From NCBI GenBank assembly GCA_022360105.1, contig JAKSDL010000894.1, positions 1 to 19,540 on the forward strand: 19,540 nt of DNA, given 5' to 3'. Below, piece after piece: positions 7,310 through 14,654 of this stretch. Within the stretch, counting starts at the first letter, position 1. Every line of letters starts with the position of its first letter. This DNA comes from Pseudomonadota bacterium. Lineage in GTDB: Bacteria; SAR324; XYD2-FULL-50-16; JAHJRI01. The notes under the pieces were generated by a model, which made no database searches, had not been told where the DNA came from, and worked only from the letters and a program-made list of their open reading frames with translations. The position numbers and the translations under genes were made by a program.

Positions 7310-8727
7310 CAAATAGCAATCCGCAGCAAAAGAATAAAGATTTCATCTTCCAAAAACTAAAAACCATTGCCAGGGCAGTGGGACGAGTCAATGGTAACAA
7401 TACCCACAGCGGCAACTTCAGCATGCGTGATCCCCTGGACGAAGATCTATTCCATATCACTGCCGGTGGATCGCAATGTGGTGATCTTATTCCACAAGAT
7501 ATTGTGCCAATACGGTTTTCCGGGGTCAGTTGGGGTGACGCCAGAGGATCATCCGAATCCACCATTCATCGTTCGATTCTGAGCCAACCGGGTGTAAATG
7601 CCGTCATCCACTCACACCATTTAAACATTATATACATTTCCTTTGACACCAAGGAAACCGGACTTTTTTTGGATTACCTGGGAACAGATGATCAAAACAG
7701 GGAAGAATACCTCTTTCACCCCGTAGATCTGTATGGAAGTCATATTGTGGGAGGAGTGAAAGTAGGAAGTTTTATTCAACCCGTAGGTTCCGTAGAGATG
7801 GAACAGCGTATCCCTCTCTACCTGAAAGATAATCATCTGACTATTGTCAGAGGCCATGGTCCCTTTGTCAGGGGCAATTGTCCGGAAGATGCCCTGTGTC
7901 GATTAGACCTGCTTGAAAGCAGCGCTGCCTTGTTGCTTAACCTGGCCAGACGAGGTGTGGATGTGGTTCGACTCCAAAAGAAACTACGAGCAGATAAAAA
8001 CGCCTTTTTCCCTTCTTCGACAAGTATTTTTGATTTTACAAAACCCGTTGAGCGGGATGTGACCGATGCTTCAATCATTGCCGATTTTGAACAAAGGTTG
8101 AACTACAACTACAACACGTCTATTGCAGCGTTTGGGACGGGTTCCATGAGTCAGAAAATTTCTGCTGATGAAATGATTTACTGCCCCATGTCTTCAGTAC
8201 CGGAAGGATTGGAATTCCCCCTGGTTCGCAAATCACTAGTTGCAACTGACACCGACTCAATGGATGAAAGCCTGCACAAGTTGATTTACCGACATACCCA
8301 CCAGAATACCTGTATGATTACAACCAATCCCTTGGCAACAGCTGAAGGGATGACCATGTTGGCAGAGCTTTATGGAGAATCGGTGTTATTCGATTCAAAC
8401 CCGAACATTGAATACTCTGCGGATAAGCACCCCGTGGTTCTACCGATCGATGCTGAAGCTATCTATCTGAATCCCAAAGTCGGTTTGGTTGATATCAGCC
8501 AGGTTGCCAACAGGACACCTGAAAACCCAATTCTCAATATGTTGCGCTGGTACAAGGGATGTTGCATTGTAGCAGGATTGGGAGTGATTTCGACCGGTGA
8601 GACAACCCTGGAACAGGCAGCCCACAACGCTTCCTCAGCCGAGAGAATTGCCCAATTTCGCTCTTCCGTTTTCATTAATCATCACTTATTAAAGGGCCCC
8701 CCCCTAACCCATTTTGAACCGAGATAA
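7306..8727 (+). CDS. Tandem class II aldolase/adducin-domain protein
   Basis: Class II aldolases use a zinc ion to cleave or form C-C bonds of phosphorylated sugars; relatives include epimerases and the dehydratase MtnB. The first domain (about 10-215) is complete: Glu84 in SSESTIHRSI, zinc ligands His102 and His104 in VIHSHH, and His184 in VRGHGPF. The second half (about 235-460) repeats the same layout: GTGSMS, Glu321 in MDESLHKLIY, and HTHQN at 330-334. However, the third ligand position reads AGLGVISTG, with Leu425 where RGHG has His184. The second domain is therefore probably inactive or altered. At 473 residues it is about twice a single-domain aldolase. It overlaps the AOR gene by 4 bp. 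A C8 run (8697-8704) lies in its last codons. The sugar substrate is unknown. Confidence 0.78.
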   Translation: MTNSNPQQKNKDFIFQKLKTIARAVGRVNGNNTHSGNFSMRDPLDEDLFHITAGGSQCGDLIPQDIVPIRFSGVSWGDARGSSESTIHRSILSQPGVNAVIHSHHLNIIYISFDTKETGLFLDYLGTDDQNREEYLFHPVDLYGSHIVGGVKVGSFIQPVGSVEMEQRIPLYLKDNHLTIVRGHGPFVRGNCPEDALCRLDLLESSAALLLNLARRGVDVVRLQKKLRADKNAFFPSSTSIFDFTKPVERDVTDASIIADFEQRLNYNYNTSIAAFGTGSMSQKISADEMIYCPMSSVPEGLEFPLVRKSLVATDTDSMDESLHKLIYRHTHQNTCMITTNPLATAEGMTMLAELYGESVLFDSNPNIEYSADKHPVVLPIDAEAIYLNPKVGLVDISQVANRTPENPILNMLRWYKGCCIVAGLGVISTGETTLEQAAHNASSAERIAQFRSSVFINHHLLKGPPLTHFEPR

Positions 8728-8769
8728 CTCCCATGTCGCAGAAAATCAAATTCTTCACCGGCACTTTGA

Positions 8770-9900
8770 TCAGAGCTTAAACTTCTGGCAAAAAGCATGG
8801 AACGGCAATACCCGGGTTCTGATACCACCAACTTCATAGTCTCGTTTGCCCGAATGAACCTGGTAAAAATATGGAATATCGGTCCTGTCTGCGAAATAAG
8901 AAATGTGTTTGCTGACAGCTTGATCCGAAGATTTACATTCAACGGCAAACAAAGGTTTCTTGTTTTTAACAACTATAAAATCAATTTCCCTGCGGCTATG
9001 ATCCCTGAGAAAATTCAACTCCATATCGTCACCTTCTGTGTCTTCAATATAGTGACAATACTTCAAAAGATGGGATGCAACCAGATTTTCAAATTGAATG
9101 CCCCCAGATTCACACTGGGACCAATCCCACAGATAAAGCTTTTTCTCCTTTTTTGCTGTTCTGAGATGTGAAGTACCAAAAGGCTTTATGCGATAACAAT
9201 GATAAAGGTTTTCCAAAATTTGCACATAACGTTCAGCAGTTTCAAAAGCAACTTTTAAGTCTTGTCTTAAAGAATTTATGGAAAGCAGTGATCCCACCTT
9301 TTGAGGAAGTATCTGCGCCAATAAATCTAACTGACTTACTTCTTTTACTGTTTCAAGACTCACAAGATCTTCTTGAATTATTCGACTTTGTCTTTCCCGC
9401 ACCCATCTTTTCCAAAATCTTTCCTCTCCCTTAATAAAAGGCTCAGGAAATCCGCCAAACTTAAGTAACAATTCTACATCCCCAGGCTTGCAGGATTTAT
9501 TCAGTTCATACAGAGTTATCGGGTGCAGTCTGTGGTAGTGATATCTTCCCTGCAACGAATCCCCTCCTCTTCGATAGTGGTCTAGCCTGGCTGATCCTGT
9601 AATAATGAAGCTTCTTTTTGATTTGTACTGATCAAAGAAACCTTTGACCAGATTTCTCCAATCCTTAAATTTGTGGATTTCATCCAGAATAATCAGTTTT
9701 TCATCGCTGGGAAGTTCCCCATTCAGAAGCATCTTCTTCGCATGAATCACATCCCAGTTTAGGTAGGCTGGATGGTCTTCTTTAGCGTTACCAAGGGCAT
9801 GCAGGGCAAGTGTGGTTTTTCCCACTTGCCTTGGTCCACCGACAAATACCATTTTTTCTTTCAAATCTCTTTTGATGGCGTCTTCAGAGTATCTTTTCAT
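8770..9900 (-). CDS. AAA-family ATPase with C-terminal DUF4143/nuclease-like domain
   Basis: This 376-residue protein belongs to the widespread 'ATP-binding protein, DUF4143' group, whose cellular role is poorly known. Walker A is GPRQVGKT (22-29) and Walker B is LIILDEIH (69-76). A GSARLD...GRYHYHRL stretch follows, typical of the family's sensor region. The C-terminus has REIDF (Asp307) and VECKS (Glu321, Lys323), a PD-(D/E)xK nuclease-fold signature. No secretion signal is present. ATG 9900 has no clear ribosome site. A four-codon frame ATG CTT CGA TGA overlaps the start (9908-9897) but is probably chance. The gene follows pxpC on the same strand, yet two palindromes with their own promoter-like elements separate them. 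It converges with the aldolase gene (42-base gap). Genes of this type are often carried on mobile or accessory DNA, which is inference here. Confidence 0.88.
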   Translation of the reverse strand: MKRYSEDAIKRDLKEKMVFVGGPRQVGKTTLALHALGNAKEDHPAYLNWDVIHAKKMLLNGELPSDEKLIILDEIHKFKDWRNLVKGFFDQYKSKRSFIITGSARLDHYRRGGDSLQGRYHYHRLHPITLYELNKSCKPGDVELLLKFGGFPEPFIKGEERFWKRWVRERQSRIIQEDLVSLETVKEVSQLDLLAQILPQKVGSLLSINSLRQDLKVAFETAERYVQILENLYHCYRIKPFGTSHLRTAKKEKKLYLWDWSQCESGGIQFENLVASHLLKYCHYIEDTEGDDMELNFLRDHSRREIDFIVVKNKKPLFAVECKSSDQAVSKHISYFADRTDIPYFYQVHSGKRDYEVGGIRTRVLPFHAFCQKFKL

Positions 9901-9920
9901 CGAAGCATAGGAATAGTCGT

Positions 9921-9982
9921 GAGTATTTTAGAGTTGACTCTAGTATACTCACGAGTATTTTAGAGTCAACTCTAAAATACTC
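9921..9982. repeat. Two adjacent 30-bp palindromes (32-bp period) before the ATPase gene
   Basis: Copy A is 9921-9950 and copy B is 9953-9982, separated by AC. Copy B is a perfect palindrome with 14-bp arms (GAGTATTTTAGAGT) and a CA centre. Copy A has the same left arm, a TG centre, and a right arm matching 12 of 14. The doublet fills almost the whole 88-bp gap between the ATPase start (9900) and the pxpC stop (9989). Tandem identical palindromes of this length usually mark binding sites for a dimeric DNA-binding protein. Confidence 0.85.
9942..9969 (-). promoter_or_regulatory. Sigma70-like promoter for the ATPase gene, embedded in the palindromes
   Basis: On the minus strand TTGACT (9969-9964) and TATACT (9947-9942) are separated by 16 bases; each matches its consensus at five of six positions. 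The -35 lies in palindrome copy B and the -10 in copy A. The two bases that break the symmetry of copy A are what create the TATACT. Anything binding the palindromes would cover both promoter elements, so tight control is likely. On the plus strand TTGACT (9934-9939), 16 bases and TATTTT (9956-9961) give a weaker promoter-like pair. Confidence 0.5.
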
Positions 9983-9988
9983 ACACGT

Positions 9989-10837
9989 TTACAACACTAT
10001 TTTATCCAAAGCAGTCTCTTTCTGAAGGGCAATAGTGAGGGCCTGTTCGAGGGTAATTTTGGTGAAACGCAGGATTTGATTGGGAGCGTATTGACCGAGG
10101 AGATCTATATCCGCACTAATGACATTAAAAACTCTTGGGTATCCGCCGACCGTTTGTCGATGCTTCAACAAAACGATCGGACCTTTGGGTGTCAATTGAA
10201 TGGTGCCATCCGCCACGGCTTCGGAAATCATATTTTTTAAAATGATTTTCGGTAGCTCATCATGGGTGGACAAACGAAATCCCATATCGCTGAAATCATT
10301 GGTAATGGTCCAAAAGGTCTGGGTGAATGATGATTCGTTCTTTAAAAAGGGATATTCCGGGCCTTCCAAGATCCGAATTGTTCCATTCCTATCCACCCAA
10401 TCATACATTTCCGAATACTCGGGTCTAACTCTACCTGTCAGATCCTCACCAATGATTTCAAAAGGCAATAGGGCAAGATAGCTTCTAAAACCTGCGATTT
10501 TGTTGTGAAAAGATAGACAATCGCCCTTATTAACGCGAAAAACAGTCGCAAAATTCACATTTTGAGCCGATCCGTCTGCTTTTTTTATTTCGATTCTTTC
10601 ATATCTTGCACCGGTTAACACACACAGGCATTCGGTCTCAAACCTGACTGTGGGCGGGATAATGATCTCAAGGGTTTGTACTTCCGAAAGGTTTTTCAAC
10701 AACCTTTTACCCATTTGCAGGGAAAAAAGATCCATCGCGCCACCAGGGGCAATTCCCTGGTGCTGTTTACCGAATACCGGGTTCGATACCGATTTAAAAA
10801 GTCCTTTTTGCACTTCTTCAAACAATCTTTTTTCCAT
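9989..10837 (-). CDS. pxpC: 5-oxoprolinase subunit C (biotin-dependent carboxyltransferase / KipA family)
   Basis: PxpC works with PxpA and PxpB to hydrolyse 5-oxoproline (pyroglutamate) to glutamate with ATP, in the cytoplasm. Family signs in this 282-residue protein are QHQGIAPGGAMDLFSLQMG near residues 22-40, LEIIIPPTVRF, LTGARYERIEI, NKGDCLSF, FRSYLAL, and PIVLLKHRQTVGGYPRVFNV toward the end. It is a little shorter than usual (about 310-330), with trimmed loops but all major blocks in order. It starts 3 bases after the pxpA stop, in the operon pxpB-pxpA-pxpC. Related domains occur in urea amidolyase and in the KipA kinase-inhibitor antagonist of Bacillus, but the trio of genes here favours 5-oxoprolinase. 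Confidence 0.88.
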   Translation of the reverse strand: MEKRLFEEVQKGLFKSVSNPVFGKQHQGIAPGGAMDLFSLQMGKRLLKNLSEVQTLEIIIPPTVRFETECLCVLTGARYERIEIKKADGSAQNVNFATVFRVNKGDCLSFHNKIAGFRSYLALLPFEIIGEDLTGRVRPEYSEMYDWVDRNGTIRILEGPEYPFLKNESSFTQTFWTITNDFSDMGFRLSTHDELPKIILKNMISEAVADGTIQLTPKGPIVLLKHRQTVGGYPRVFNVISADIDLLGQYAPNQILRFTKITLEQALTIALQKETALDKIVL

Positions 10838-10840
10838 GCT

Positions 10841-11575
10841 TTAACTGCCGCTTTCTATTAATTGTTTGAGTCCTTGTGCCAGTTCCAGAGCAATGGTCGA
10901 ATCGGAATGGATGCAAAGTGTTTCCGCTCGAATAGGAATTGACTTTCTTTCCAACGTCCCATCACTTTTTTCCACAAATGCCATCACTTGACCTGATTTG
11001 ATTATCAGTTCTGAATGTTCAAGGGCTTCCTGACAATCACTGATGGAAGCATAATCCTTTTTACGACTAACCAAGGTCAGTCTTTGCGCCTCGGGATTAT
11101 AGTCGTAGCGCCTTTCTGCAAAGGCCTCATGTATACATTCTATTTCAGCTTTTTTGCAGGTGATGGCCAATTCCGATCCATTGGGTGTGACGATTTGTTG
11201 CATGTTATGTTCATACAACCATTCCGTTAATCCCTCGGCCAGCTGGTGGTTTACCACAGAATCGTTATAGAGAGCACCATGGAATTTAACGCAGCGGACA
11301 TCCGGCAACATTGAGATTTGCTCGGACAAAGATGTTTTCAGTTTATCGATGGAAATATCCATGCTGGTTCGACCGAAATTATCCCGATCCGGATAGGACA
11401 GGTGGGCTGCAATCTTTACATTGGTCTTTTCGGCCCTGGATCGAAAAGCATTCACACTTTTTTCATCGCCGGCATGGCCTCCGCAGGCAATATTAGCCAT
11501 CTGAATCCAGTCCATCAAAGCAACATCAACGGGATGATCAGGACCGCGTTCTCCAATATCACAATTTATAATCAT
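10841..11575 (-). CDS. pxpA: 5-oxoprolinase subunit A (LamB/YcsF family)
   Basis: PxpA carries the hydrolase part of the bacterial ATP-dependent 5-oxoprolinase. This 244-residue protein has the hallmark NCDIGERG start, MANIACGGHAGD near residues 27-38, IAAHLSYPDRDNFGR at about 55-69, and VKFHGALYND at about 95-105. The acidic, His and Lys residues of these blocks are those expected for the family. Between the first block (NxDxGE) and the second, the usual stretch is shortened, with GPDHPVD in place of a longer glycine-rich loop. Its ATG overlaps the pxpB stop by 4 bp (ATGA), so translation is probably coupled. The assignment is firm at family level and strengthened by pxpB and pxpC on either side. 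Confidence 0.9.
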   Translation of the reverse strand: MIINCDIGERGPDHPVDVALMDWIQMANIACGGHAGDEKSVNAFRSRAEKTNVKIAAHLSYPDRDNFGRTSMDISIDKLKTSLSEQISMLPDVRCVKFHGALYNDSVVNHQLAEGLTEWLYEHNMQQIVTPNGSELAITCKKAEIECIHEAFAERRYDYNPEAQRLTLVSRKKDYASISDCQEALEHSELIIKSGQVMAFVEKSDGTLERKSIPIRAETLCIHSDSTIALELAQGLKQLIESGS

Positions 11576-12231
11576 AATGTTTCAACCTTTTCAAAAATAA
11601 CGATGTCTCCCGGATTAATCGGTTCCAATAGGGTCGGCCTGGTCAATCCGATGATATTCCAACCGCCCGGAGATTCACTGGGATAAACCCCGGTTTGTGC
11701 GCCTCCGATTGCCACGGCACCCGCAGGAATTTTCGTTCTCGGACTATCCAGGCGAGGTGTTTCCAACTTCGGGTCCAGCCCAATCAGATAAGGGAAATGT
11801 GGCAGGAATCCAACCATAGCCACCTTGTAATGGACCTTTTGGTGGAGCTCTATAACCTGCTCGACTGTGAGTTCATTCTTCTCCGCAACAATTGTCAGAT
11901 CATCCCCATCATAAGTGGTGGGAAGCTTGTGAGTTGCAACTTGTGCAGGTTTATTGCCTACTCCTTCAGCCAGCACTTGGTCTACAATACCATCAATTTT
12001 TGCTTCCAGATCTGTTAAGGAACTGTCGACCGGATCATAATGGACAGCCAGGGCATTGTAACTGGGGACCACGTCCAAAAAACTCAACATGCCTGTCTGC
12101 TGCTTTTCACGAACCACCCCATAGATTGTCAGAATAAGCTCTGACAGCTCATTGCTGATCACGTCTCCAAGTGACCAGCAAAGACAGGAATCACCAAGGT
12201 GGTATTTTTTTCTGTTTATTTCTGGTGGCAT
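11572..12231 (-). CDS. pxpB: 5-oxoprolinase subunit B (KipI / allophanate hydrolase subunit 1 family)
   Basis: PxpB pairs with PxpC to make the ATP-using half of 5-oxoprolinase. The 219-residue protein shows VPSYNALAVHYDP (about 49-62). It also has the diagnostic C-terminal run GFLPHFPYLIGLDPKL, PRLDSPRTKIPAGAVAIGG and TGVYPSESPGGWNIIG. Usual length is 210-240. The start at 12231 has no clear ribosome site, so the true start could differ slightly. It is first in the pxpBAC run. Its 476-bp upstream spacer from dctM contains a repeat and no obvious promoter, so it is unclear whether the TRAP genes and pxpBAC share one transcript. Confidence 0.9.
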   Translation of the reverse strand: MPPEINRKKYHLGDSCLCWSLGDVISNELSELILTIYGVVREKQQTGMLSFLDVVPSYNALAVHYDPVDSSLTDLEAKIDGIVDQVLAEGVGNKPAQVATHKLPTTYDGDDLTIVAEKNELTVEQVIELHQKVHYKVAMVGFLPHFPYLIGLDPKLETPRLDSPRTKIPAGAVAIGGAQTGVYPSESPGGWNIIGLTRPTLLEPINPGDIVIFEKVETL

Positions 12232-12300
12232 AAATAATCTGGTTTGTTATTAGCGAGATCGATTCAACGTCGTTTTGATAAGAAACATTGGCTGGAAAGA

Positions 12301-12391
12301 TGTCATTCTGAGCATGAGAAGCGAGACTCGCAGCTTCGAAAAAGCATCTCTCGGGAACTGTGACAGATCCTTCACTACGTTCAGGAAGACA
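12301..12391. repeat. Dispersed intergenic repeat of the GTCATTCTGAGC type
   Basis: The element starts with TGTCATTCTGAGC (12301-12313) and ends with GTTCAGGAAGACA (12379-12391). These match as an inverted pair at 10 of 13 positions. Internal pieces (GAAAAAGCATCTC, GGGAACTGTGACAGATCC, TTCACTACGTTCAGG) fit a well-known family of repeats seen many times per genome in various uncultured and environmental bacteria. From memory the family has the form GTCATTCTGAGC-GAAGCGAAGAATCTC ending in CGTTCAGGATGAC. This copy looks degenerate. Short open frames across it (12275-12457 plus, 12250-12453 minus) are by-products. Confidence 0.65.
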
Positions 12392-12643
12392 AATGATCTC
12401 AATTTGCTTAACCGAATTTTAATTGAGGTTGAGTTTCGTTCCTCATCAGCCAAGTAAGGCTTAATGTTGTTTAGTCAAAGGAAATAGTAATATCAACCGT
12501 ATTGAGTTTGGAGCAATGGCAATGATAGGGCAGGGTTATATCCCCGCCAGCAGGCTTTTAGAATGCAAAAACCTGGAAACCCAACGTTAACTTAATCTAA
12601 AAATAAACCTAAGTTTTTGTTCATTTTCCCGTTCTAATGCTCC

Positions 12644-12663
12644 GGCGGCCACGTAGGGCCGCC
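12644..12663. repeat. GC-rich hairpin downstream of dctM
   Basis: The arms GGCGGCC (12644-12650) and GGCCGCC (12657-12663) pair perfectly around a 6-base loop (ACGTAG). It lies 45 bases beyond the dctM stop in the direction of transcription. No T-tract follows on the minus strand. It may act as a transcript 3' end or be another dispersed palindrome; the nearby phrase TAGGGCCGCCCTA is typical of such repeats. Confidence 0.4.
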
Positions 12664-12707
12664 CTACCGTTTGTCATCTGCATTATTCAAAAGCTTATTG
12701 CACTAAG

Positions 12708-14018
12708 TCACTTGCCAAGCATCACCGAGGGCAAGTAGGTCGCAATTGGCGGAAATACCGTGATAATGGCCGTTGTCAGCAACATCAGGATAAAAAACGG
12801 AAACGCCGCTTTAGCAATATCACCGATCGATTCCGACGTTAATCCCTGGATAACAAAAAGGTTAAAACCAACAGGCGGCGTGATTTGACTTAACTCCACC
12901 ATTAAAATCAGAAAAATACCAAACCAGATGGCGTCAAATCCGGCCAGGGTGACAAGCGGCAGCGCAATGGGCAAGGTCATCACGACTATTGAGAATCCAT
13001 CCAGAATGCAGCCGAGTATAATATAAACCAACGCCAGCATTATCACCAGCACATAGGGGGAAAGACCCAATCCACCTATTACGCGGGTAATCTCCCTGGG
13101 AATTCCCAGGATACCCATGGCTCGTGAGAGGAAACCGGCACCTATCACAATAAAAATGATCATACTGGTTGTTTTCACGGCAGCCAGCAGACAATCCATT
13201 AAAATGGACCGGTTCAGGCGCTTGTTATAAAATGCGAAGGCAGCAGAAGCCAACACTCCCAAAGCAGCCGCTTCGGTCACCGTGGCAATACCCGTGTATA
13301 TACTACCCAGTACGGCGATGATCAGGACAAAAACCGGGAATACGTCCCTCATTGACCGCATTCTGTCGATCCAAGTATAGGTTTCACCGGTGTGTGGCGC
13401 AATATTCGGATTCAGCACCCCCCTGTATACCAGGTAGGAAACATATACTCCGGCCAGGAGCATACCAGGAAGTATCCCGGCGATAAACATTTTACCGATA
13501 GAAACCTCAGCCAGAATCGCATAAATAATCATGATTAAACTGGGAGGAATGAGAAACCCAAGTGTTCCGGCCCCAGCCAGTGATCCCAGGGACAGTCTTT
13601 TGTCGTAACCCAGTTTTTTGAACTCAGAGAGAGTAATTCGTCCCACTGTTGCCGTAGTTGCCGCACTTGATCCGGAAACGGCTGCAAACAGCGTGCAGGC
13701 GACAATATTGATCAGCAACAATCCGCTTGGAAAGCGATTAAGCCATGGGACCAGGGCTTTAAAGAGATTTTCCGAAATTCCGCTTCGAAACAATATCTCT
13801 CCCATAAAAATAAATAATGGCAACGCCACCAATTCCCATTTGTTAACAGACCCCCAGATTGAAGAGGCCATATTCGGGCCTGGAGGTAGAACTGCAAATA
13901 TCTCCATCCCTACCATTCCCACAATGAACAAACTAAAACCGATCCAGATTCCTGATCCCAAGGTGATTGCCAGGATTCCAAACACGATAAACGACATGGT
14001 CAGCAGATTAGCATCCAT
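12708..14018 (-). CDS. dctM: TRAP transporter large permease subunit (DctM family)
   Basis: DctM is the ion-coupled transport channel of TRAP systems, which import carboxylates using the sodium or proton gradient. The 436-residue length is standard. The protein is hydrophobic throughout, with about 12 predicted membrane segments. Family blocks include LPLFIFMGEILFRSGISENLF (split by the first 80 residues), AAVSGSSAATTATVG, GSLAGAGTLGFLIPPSLIMIIYA, ITPPVGFNLFVIQG and the C-terminal PFFILML. It starts with ATG after GGGAAT, 74 bases after dctQ. With dctP and dctQ it forms a dctPQM operon. Substrate specificity is set by DctP, not by this protein. Confidence 0.95.
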   Translation of the reverse strand: MDANLLTMSFIVFGILAITLGSGIWIGFSLFIVGMVGMEIFAVLPPGPNMASSIWGSVNKWELVALPLFIFMGEILFRSGISENLFKALVPWLNRFPSGLLLINIVACTLFAAVSGSSAATTATVGRITLSEFKKLGYDKRLSLGSLAGAGTLGFLIPPSLIMIIYAILAEVSIGKMFIAGILPGMLLAGVYVSYLVYRGVLNPNIAPHTGETYTWIDRMRSMRDVFPVFVLIIAVLGSIYTGIATVTEAAALGVLASAAFAFYNKRLNRSILMDCLLAAVKTTSMIIFIVIGAGFLSRAMGILGIPREITRVIGGLGLSPYVLVIMLALVYIILGCILDGFSIVVMTLPIALPLVTLAGFDAIWFGIFLILMVELSQITPPVGFNLFVIQGLTSESIGDIAKAAFPFFILMLLTTAIITVFPPIATYLPSVMLGK

Positions 14019-14092
14019 GATTTATTCCCGGGTTACAGATTTTTAATATAGTTTAAGCCAGCAACTACAACAGAATTAAATACCGCCCTATT

Positions 14093-14593
14093 TTATCCGG
14101 CAGTTCCTTCATTTTCATCCATGTATGCCCTGATCGTGACGGCAACCAGCTGCAGGAAAAATGCTACAGCACCTACAAACATAATAGCCTGCGGAATCCA
14201 GATTGGTGTTTCTGTCAAAGTTCCTGAAGTGGTTTCGTACCTGAAGGTAGCAGCAATCATTCGATACAGATAATAGAGCAAGTAGGCCATAAATATCGTA
14301 CTGACCGTGGGTGCCAGCTTTTTTAAAAATGAAGAAAAACCGGGAGGTACATGGTTTACGATCAGAGTAATTCGTATGTGCCCATCTTTCCGCAAGGTAT
14401 ATCCTGCACCCAGAAAAACCAAGGCAGCAAGACCGTACGCGGAGTATTCATCCGCAATAATCGTGCTGACTTCAAAGGCATTCCAGAGAAAGATCTCAAA
14501 CAAAATCAAGAGAACGATCGCAGCAAGAATAAATGCTGCCAGATAAGCAAATGCATCATTAATACGATCAATTGCCTTTAATAATTGTTTCAT
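14093..14593 (-). CDS. dctQ: TRAP transporter small permease subunit (DctQ family)
   Basis: DctQ is the small membrane partner of DctM. The 166-residue protein has four hydrophobic segments. It carries the family pattern with an acidic residue near ADEYSAYGLAALVFLGAGYT followed by LRKDGHIRI, where classical members read GHIRV. The ATG has AGGAG seven bases upstream. The 61-base gap from dctP contains a stem-loop (14610-14643). It lies between dctP and dctM on the minus strand. Confidence 0.92.
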   Translation of the reverse strand: MKQLLKAIDRINDAFAYLAAFILAAIVLLILFEIFLWNAFEVSTIIADEYSAYGLAALVFLGAGYTLRKDGHIRITLIVNHVPPGFSSFLKKLAPTVSTIFMAYLLYYLYRMIAATFRYETTSGTLTETPIWIPQAIMFVGAVAFFLQLVAVTIRAYMDENEGTAG

Positions 14594-14609
14594 GTAAATC
14601 TCCTGAATT

Positions 14610-14643
14610 CGGTTTTCCGCAATCCGTGCAGTACGGAAAACCG
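14610..14643 (-). promoter_or_regulatory. Intercistronic stem-loop between dctP and dctQ
   Basis: Ten-base arms CGGTTTTCCG (14610-14619) and CGGAAAACCG (14634-14643) pair perfectly with a 14-base loop. The hairpin fills the gap just after the dctP stop and ends before the dctQ ribosome site. Stem-loops in this place are known in other dctPQM operons, where they are thought to make the binding protein more abundant than the permeases by partial termination or 3' mRNA protection. The role here is inferred by analogy. Confidence 0.6.
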
Positions 14644-14654
14644 CTCGGGTGATA

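Larger units (their letters stand above)
12232..12707. other. 476-bp spacer between pxpB and dctM
   Basis: I see no gene here. The spacer holds the dispersed repeat at 12301-12391 and the GC-rich hairpin at 12644-12663. An imperfect stem near 12555-12574 (aggctttt against aaaaacct) is also present. A promoter for pxpBAC could lie in the first 70 bases upstream of 12231, but no convincing pair of boxes is visible. Confidence 0.5.

Noticed and set aside
8797..9434. Plus-strand frames inside the ATPase gene
   Set aside because: They are antisense shadows of a protein with clear Walker motifs and a family C-terminus.
9897..9908. Four-codon upstream frame overlapping the ATPase start
   Set aside because: Too short, with no ribosome site; such overlaps are common by chance.
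9921..9982. Intrinsic terminator of the pxp operon
   Set aside because: The palindromes are AT-rich, duplicated and without a dedicated T-tract; an operator or repeat reading explains them better, although some termination cannot be excluded.
12250..12457. Short frames on both strands across the spacer between pxpB and dctM
   Set aside because: Both are produced by the dispersed repeat at 12301-12391, a common source of false small genes.
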